From: Nakaseomyces glabratus
Lineage: Eukaryota > Ascomycota > Saccharomycetes > Saccharomycetales > Saccharomycetaceae
Length of the DNA: 64,000 nucleotides
Assembly (NCBI RefSeq): GCF_010111755.1
Contig: NC_088956.1
Span: 62,001 to 126,000 of the forward strand
Direction: 5' to 3'
Part shown: piece after piece, positions 62,306 through 64,000 of the stretch
Numbering within the stretch: the first letter of the stretch is position 1
Layout of the letters: every line of letters begins with the position of its first letter
The notes under the pieces: model-generated
Databases searched by the model: none
What the model saw: the letters and a program-made list of their open reading frames with translations, nothing else
Told to the model about the DNA's origin: nothing
Program-made: the position numbers and the translations under genes

Positions 62306-63430
62306 ATGCAGTTAAAGGAAGATACGGTGAACATGTCTAACGTTTTGCCAGAATCTACCATGACCACAGTTCAGAATCTGCTGGATGATGATGATTTTAG
62401 TGATGAGCCTGCTATGAGTCCCTATCAAAATGATGATAATACCAGCGATGAGTACTACAATTGTTTAGATTTATTTATCAAGGGAGAGCCTAAGCAGTGT
62501 TTGGAAGCTATGCTGAGCTGTGGCTTGCTAAATGAATCCCAGATTTTTCAGAACATGGACAGCGTGGAGTTATTCATTAATGCATGCTCTAGGGTATCAG
62601 ACTTGGCAACTCTAGGTATATCTTTGCAAAACAAGATCATACAGCTGTTTATTTATAGTGAGATTCTAGAATTTGTACGACGCAATTCCCCAGCTGCATC
62701 TGCCTTGGCGTTAATTACAAAACTCCATGGTAATATAATTAGAGCTATCGGGCTAATGAGAGGAAGTAGAGATGAACGTTATCAAATAATAGCTGATGAG
62801 AAAGATGCATTGATCCATGATATTGGATTTCATGTCAAGAAACGGACAAACGAGAGTAGGAGGCAATATAATGTGGAAATGTTGATGCTTGCAGAATTAT
62901 ATCTATTTGATGTCCAGATACAGCTAGAGGGCAAGAAAAAATCACCAAAATTATATGAGGATCTTTGTGACAAAGTATTGCAATTAAAGAGTGTCTTTGA
63001 TGAGACAGTGCTTGACGAAAAGCCACTTAGTCAGATTATATTGGCTAAGTTGGAACAAAAGAAGGATTCGGTAGAGAAAAAGAAGTCATCTTCTCGAAAG
63101 AGTCTTAGAGAGAGTACAAAAGTGTTACAAGCAATACCCACGCCGTCTGACGAGGTTCGAGATCAAATAAAGATGGATAACTTGGCATTATCTAAGGGAG
63201 CATTCAGCTCTATTACGAGTCACATTCCCCAAAAATGGTTAAAAGCTTTAACCACCCAAAAATGGATTTATAAAAACATGAAACAGCTCTCATTGGTGCT
63301 AGTTGTAGCGGTTATCTTACTGGTTAAAAGGTATAGAATGATTACAAAATGGTTTGGAGAGATCCCTTCAACATTATCTCAATTAAAACCTGCCATAGTT
63401 GAAATCCTACGCTTGCTATCCAGCCTATAG
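62306..63430 (+). CDS. PEX15: Peroxisomal tail-anchored protein Pex15
   Basis: A 374-residue protein with an acidic N-terminus and a helical cytosolic domain (about residues 45-240). A Lys/Ser-rich linker follows, and one short hydrophobic segment lies near residues 327-341 (LSLVLVVAVILLV) flanked by Lys/Arg, close to the C-terminus. That is a tail anchor. Pex15 tethers the Pex1-Pex6 AAA ATPases to the peroxisome, where they extract ubiquitinated Pex5. S. cerevisiae Pex15 has 383 residues and lies next to PSK2 (YOL044W), as here. A second ATG nine codons in (62333) is an alternative start. Sequence conservation is modest, so synteny and architecture carry much of the call. Confidence 0.87.
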   Translation: MQLKEDTVNMSNVLPESTMTTVQNLLDDDDFSDEPAMSPYQNDDNTSDEYYNCLDLFIKGEPKQCLEAMLSCGLLNESQIFQNMDSVELFINACSRVSDLATLGISLQNKIIQLFIYSEILEFVRRNSPAASALALITKLHGNIIRAIGLMRGSRDERYQIIADEKDALIHDIGFHVKKRTNESRRQYNVEMLMLAELYLFDVQIQLEGKKKSPKLYEDLCDKVLQLKSVFDETVLDEKPLSQIILAKLEQKKDSVEKKKSSSRKSLRESTKVLQAIPTPSDEVRDQIKMDNLALSKGAFSSITSHIPQKWLKALTTQKWIYKNMKQLSLVLVVAVILLVKRYRMITKWFGEIPSTLSQLKPAIVEILRLLSSL

Positions 63431-64000
63431 ATCGACTATAATAACCATGTCACAGTACCCTTTATTAGCTTCAAATAAAAATATTAATCACTGTAATTAC
63501 CTTTGACAATGGATTGGCAAATATATTGGATGGTTAAATGCAACTCCATGTACATGACTCTACAGAAGTAGGTAAACTTTATATTCTACATCATATATAT
63601 CATATATAACGAAGTATATTTTGCTTGTTATTTTTCTCAAGAAGTTTTGTTAGTTGTGAAATCCGCAAAGGCACCTTTTGCCAGGTTTCAGTTCGAACAC
63701 CAGTTCTCTAATCTCGAACAAACAATTGAACCACATCTACATAAACTGAGGATGTTTCTTGCATTGTTGGATTTAATAGGGACAGGGTCAAGTACTGAAA
63801 GTAATAAAAGGTGACATTTTCTGTATATACCACGCGTGAAGGAAGTCAAGTAGACACATACCCGAAAGAAAGCGTGACGTTTGTAACCCTATTCGACAGG
63901 TGTGCTGGAAGACTTTGATTTGCTATAGACCTCTTATTTGGTACAAGAAAGAGATAAGCTGACAGGATTCAGTTGCTTAGAGGAAATTATACCAACTGTT
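63431..64000. other. Right-end intergenic sequence
   Basis: 570 bases after PEX15 with no recognisable gene. An ACGCGT (MCB-type) motif is at 63832-63837 and could belong to a gene beyond the window. Confidence 0.5.

Noticed and set aside
1..64000. CUG-clade (CTG = serine) genetic code
   Set aside because: Conserved proteins translate well with the standard code, and gene order is that of Saccharomycetaceae.

Overview
The window is 64 kb of nuclear DNA from a budding yeast of the Saccharomycetaceae. Gene order and protein sequence match Saccharomyces cerevisiae closely, and genes are compact and almost intron-free. The one intron I could support has the textbook yeast signals (GTATGT, TACTAAC, TAG). 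Standard-code translation fits throughout. Gene losses relative to S. cerevisiae fall in a post-whole-genome-duplication pattern: one block mixes genes that S. cerevisiae keeps on two different sister blocks. This suggests a post-duplication genus such as Nakaseomyces (the Candida glabrata group), but the species cannot be fixed from sequence alone.

Layout. (1) 1-20,047 is colinear with the S. cerevisiae YJR063-YJR073 segment: 3' end of OPI3, a tRNA-Thr(CGU), LIA1, HAM1, RFC2, YAE1, a TOR kinase, ARP3, CCT5 and RPA12. NPA3, which S. cerevisiae has beside OPI3, is absent. (2) 20,594-28,469 matches YDR515-517: GRH1, a glucokinase with a long G-tract-rich promoter, and the La-motif gene SLF1/SRO9. 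(3) 28,470-33,036 is a 4.5 kb stretch without a recognisable gene, at a synteny break. (4) 33,037-34,581 is an RCK-type kinase gene. (5) 34,969-48,732 holds MYO2, PRO2, MAK16, LDB19/ART1 and PMT2/3, a mosaic of the S. cerevisiae YOR321-326 and YAL023-029 sister blocks. (6) 49,530-63,430 matches YOL044-051: MED15/GAL11, GSH2, two EI24-family genes (RRT8-like and LDS2-like, the first spliced), a PAS kinase and PEX15.

The genes are housekeeping and regulatory: nutrient signalling (TOR, PAS kinase, RCK, glucokinase), ribosome and Pol I function (RPA12, MAK16, LIA1, YAE1), actin and transport (ARP3, CCT5, MYO2, GRH1, LDB19), and lipid, proline, glutathione and peroxisome metabolism. Several ribosome-related genes have PAC motifs upstream (GCTCATCG/CGATGAGC), in places joined to an A/T-tract RRPE.

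The most notable anomaly is in MED15. A single in-frame TGA at 52,044-52,046 separates the main reading frame from 80 more open codons in the same frame. That extension still encodes the conserved Gal11 C-terminus, including a WDWN motif. No mobile elements, CRISPR arrays, viral genes or toxin genes were seen.
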